A stretch of 64,000 bases of DNA. Origin: Marchantia polymorpha subsp. ruderalis. Its lineage: Eukaryota > Streptophyta > Marchantiopsida > Marchantiales > Marchantiaceae. Within the stretch, counting starts at the first letter, position 1; each line of letters starts with the position of its first letter. The stretch spans positions 15,936,501-16,000,500 of the forward strand of contig AP031353.1 of assembly GCA_037833965.1 (NCBI GenBank). The letters run 5' to 3'. The notes below the pieces were generated by a model. The model was not told the origin of the DNA. It did not search any database and saw only the letters and a program-made list of their open reading frames with translations. Made by a program: the position numbers and the translations under genes. Positions 60,657-64,000 of this stretch are shown piece after piece.

Positions 60657-63600
60657 GATGTCCACTTTCAGCCACGGTCTACGTCAGTTTTCGCTATTGA
60701 TCCAGCTGGCTGTCAGACTAGCCAAATATGAACGTACCCCGTATTCTGTTTCGTTTGGGATGACTCGTCCAAAGCTGGAGAATAACTACGATCCACTGGT
60801 AGTTACTGAGCTGCAACCATGGATTTTCTTGGAACGTTTGCGAGATCTTGTACCCAATTGGATATTCTTGCTCCCCACTTTTGAAAATATGTGTGCAACA
60901 TCGTGACTCCAATGAGACGGAGGTAATAAATATATATATCGAGGAGGATCAGAACGTCATGGTTTAAAGGCATGCACTGGACTATTGGGTGAGAATGAGA
61001 TGAGATGAGTAAATGAAGGCATGCAAGAATAAGTACATGGATGAGATCTGACGAACTTTGGCGTTGTGCAAAGGCGAGTGGCAACAATCCACTAGGAAGG
61101 AACGAGCGAAACAAAAAGGACAACCCCGTCCAAGCAATCGTCCTATCTAGTTGATCCACGTTGTAGACGAGCCCTGTTACTAGTGCTCTCAAAGGTGCAA
61201 CATTCGACATCCAACCGAGTTGGAGGAATTGGAGCCGTGCGGCAGGAAGAGGATATCAGCGATCGAAACTTTCGCAACTTGAAACAGGATAAGCACCAGG
61301 TTGTAAACTTGTAAACTTGCAAGTTGTAAACTTTCATCAAATGTCGTTTCACCAACTCCCTTGCTTCTTTTTGATTCTGCACAGTCTGTTTAGTTTAGGT
61401 TTAGTCGAGGTTCCAATTTTGAGATTTTGCCTCTGTTTGAATAAGACATTACGTCCTTGCTCCGAGCAGCAGTTTCAAACTCCTTCACTCGAGTCCATGG
61501 AAAAACATGGGTTGAGCAAGAGGTGAAATCACTAAGACATAAAGTCATAAAGAAGCGTAAAATTGTGGATTGCCTCTATTAGTCCGTGTCGATGTTCCTT
61601 TAGCCGTGTCTGTTCATTTCATTCTTCTAAGAAATCTGATTGGCATTTCAATGTCCCTGTCTATGTTTTCATCTTCCTTCCAAACTACACATCTCAGAAG
61701 TGTGTGTACCTCCAGCTACCTTATAATACAGAGCCGATTTATTCTACTGACATGAATATATCGGATGCACGTCCAAATTCATAAGATCGTCTGACAGGTT
61801 GTATGGCTTTCCAGCTAATAACACTAACCGTTTGCTGGCTATTTCTTTCGATAAGTAAGAAAAAGATGTCTGGCATCATGTCTAAGACTGCAACAAACAC
61901 TTAATGACATTTTCGAATGCACGGAGATTGCAAACCCAAGAATACTAATATTGCACCTATTGGATTTGAACATTTGAACTTACTCCGATACTGATTGTGC
62001 AATGTGTTTGAATGAGAGAGATTAGAGAAAAGCTACAGCGATTAGACTTCTATCAGGATCAAAGCTCAAAGTAATAAGCGTGCGGCTTGTCTAGGTCCTA
62101 ACTAGATTTGCAATCAGAAACAAGAGAAGTCTACGACATAGGAAACACAGCTTTTCAAGGCACCGGACCTTCAATCACTGCTGTCTGAAATGACCAGGAA
62201 TATAGCTCTTTCTTTCACGTGCTCTAAGATGGCGGCTTGCACCCGATCTCATGCATGACCTAGAAGGGCTGCATATCTGATTTTCAAACCGTGTCCGCAC
62301 TCAAGTATCTGTCACAAATCTCAAGGGGCCAGATGCCAGAGAAAGGAAAAGCTCACGATTCTGGAGACCCATTGAAAGAGAGTGGTGATCGCGATCGAAC
62401 AGCATTTCTAGCGTGCTGTCAGCTCAAAACAGTGATGCGCAAAGCGTCCACGTGAAAGGCATTTCACGACGATTACTACGACGATTACTGAATCATTTCA
62501 CCAACGGTGTAAGCTCAAGAAACATGTAATCCTGTGCATTAGTCTCAGCCGCCGATTGCGGAAGGCAGTACGCACTCGAGAAAAGAAGGCTCAATAGCTG
62601 CCATGATAAACGTGGGGCTTTTCTCGGCCCCTGTGCATGACTCATTCATTCTCTTTCCGCCTCGACCAATTTCAGAGTTTCTTTCGGGTACATGAAGGAC
62701 GCATGAGTTCAACAACTACACATCATCTTCGCACGCAGTACATATCCTTCATTTGTTTCATGAATGTCTCGCAACACGTCCGGCAAGTAGATTGACTAGG
62801 AATTACTCAGTATTCGGCAACCTGAATGTGGACAGGTATCTCATGCTTCACAGTACATGTACCATGACGGATGCATTCATACCTTATCCAGCCATCTGGA
62901 AAACTGGAGATGCATGTGAAATTCAACTTAATTCTACTCTTGTGATGAAGAAAATATCAAATGTATGTATATAGCTGACACTTTGAGAATCATAGGAGAA
63001 TAAAAGAATTCTCATAGTGCTTCAACGCGGTCTATCGTCTTCTGTCCAGTTGTCCTGCTACAGGCGTCCAGATCATCAGAGCCCAAGATCTAACTTCAAT
63101 TCGCTCATCATTCACTGCTCTCTTCCACTTCTCCACTGAAACTCTGTTTTTCTGTGACAGATTGCTTCCTATGGAACAAAGCTTGTTGGAAGGATACAAT
63201 GTCACATTGTCCATGTAACATTGAAGCCTGCGAGATAAGTTCAATACCGTTTATGGTACAGATGTAATGAACACACTGCAATCTACGATACAGAGTCACG
63301 TCGGATGTGTATAATCGAGTGCAAATTCTTCTGCTTTAACATACTTAAAAAGCTTCCAGTACTGTTCAGGAGAAAGAGGTGTACACGCATGAAGCGATCC
63401 AGACAAATGAGGTTCCCTTGTATGTTACGGAACTCCCACGGTCGGACATATTTGTGCCCTGAAGCCAGTACATGATTTGCGTGTAAAAGCGCTGGTGTTC
63501 TAAATGGAGGGCATTCGATTCCAGTACCAAATAGCAGGACTTTCTTCGATGGTCCTCTGAGTGTTCCAGTGAACAAACCAATCCTTGGTATGAACCTTCT

Positions 63601-64000
63601 GACCAGATCTGAAGGGCAAGAGATACCTGGAAGGTGGTAAAAGTTACGAATGTGAATCATGCACCGAGATAATCAGCTGCAGGGATTATACTGCAGAAAA
63701 CTATGATCAGTCTGGCGTTTGCAAAGAATTTGCTGAATAGCGAGGCGCAGGGAAGATGTTACCCGATTGGACGCTAAAACGAACATTTACATCCTCCTGA
63801 GTTTCCACACAGAAACAGAGTCCATGGCAATGACCGAAACCACGAAAGTCCCACATCTTTTTTTGTAAAAGTGGATTCTCAGACGACGGTTGAGTTCAAC
63901 TACCGAACTAACATTTGATAGGTGACAGAGACGGACTTGGATGTAATGAATTGTGCAATGCGTGACGTGGTGATGAAAAGCTGCGTGAATTAACTTGCAC
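60657..64000. other. Intergenic DNA with an unidentified ORF
   Basis: No gene is supported. The longest ATG-started frame, 63,660-63,283 on the minus strand (125 codons, containing KKVLLFGTGIECPPFRTPA), has no recognisable family and may be chance or a relic. The remainder shows only short frames. Confidence 0.35.

Overview
This window looks like nuclear DNA of a land plant. It has spliced genes with GT-AG introns of about 90 to 1,120 bp, two clan-71-type cytochrome P450s, a plant-type glycine-rich-domain protein (GRDP, DUF1399), and remnants of plant hAT and Copia elements. Intron sizes, gene density and overall composition suggest a bryophyte, perhaps a liverwort, but the sequence alone does not settle this.

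Layout. 1-8.3 kb is very AT-rich and holds a decayed hAT transposon (minus strand) followed by a fossil Copia element. 8.3-15.1 kb has no gene I can support; it holds short inverted repeats and a tandem duplication. 15.1-17.6 kb is an intact three-exon P450 with a TATA box (plus strand). 17.6-24.8 kb is mostly intergenic. 24.8-25.6 kb is a single-exon gene for an unrecognised multi-pass membrane protein. About 29.1-30.3 kb is a P450 relic. 32.1-37.0 kb is a nine-exon GRDP gene (minus strand) with a 28-residue tandem duplication near its N-terminus. 37-43 kb is gene-poor. 43.4-44.3 kb (minus) and 46.3-48.1 kb (plus) are two further P450 relics. 49.1-51.5 kb holds a 91-bp tandem duplication and a second fossil Copia element with a recognisable LTR. 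54.6-57.3 kb is a second intact three-exon P450 (minus strand), and 57.3-64 kb holds no gene I can support.

The main theme is a P450 neighbourhood of at least five loci, two apparently functional and three decayed. All splice sites I could place lie at the same phase-0 positions, so they probably descend from one ancestral gene by local duplication followed by loss. The first intact P450 lacks the usual acidic residue of the I-helix oxygen-activation motif, and the second has it. No biosynthetic partner (terpene synthase, methyltransferase, glycosyltransferase) was recognised nearby, so I do not claim a metabolic gene cluster.

A second theme is an excess of perfect or near-perfect short inverted repeats with tiny loops, including three within 110 bp at 43.24-43.35 kb and a loop-free 24-bp palindrome at 37.2 kb. 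I found no clear evidence of a wholly new biological system. The best leads are the altered P450 I-helix, the GRDP duplication, the orphan membrane protein and the hairpin pattern.
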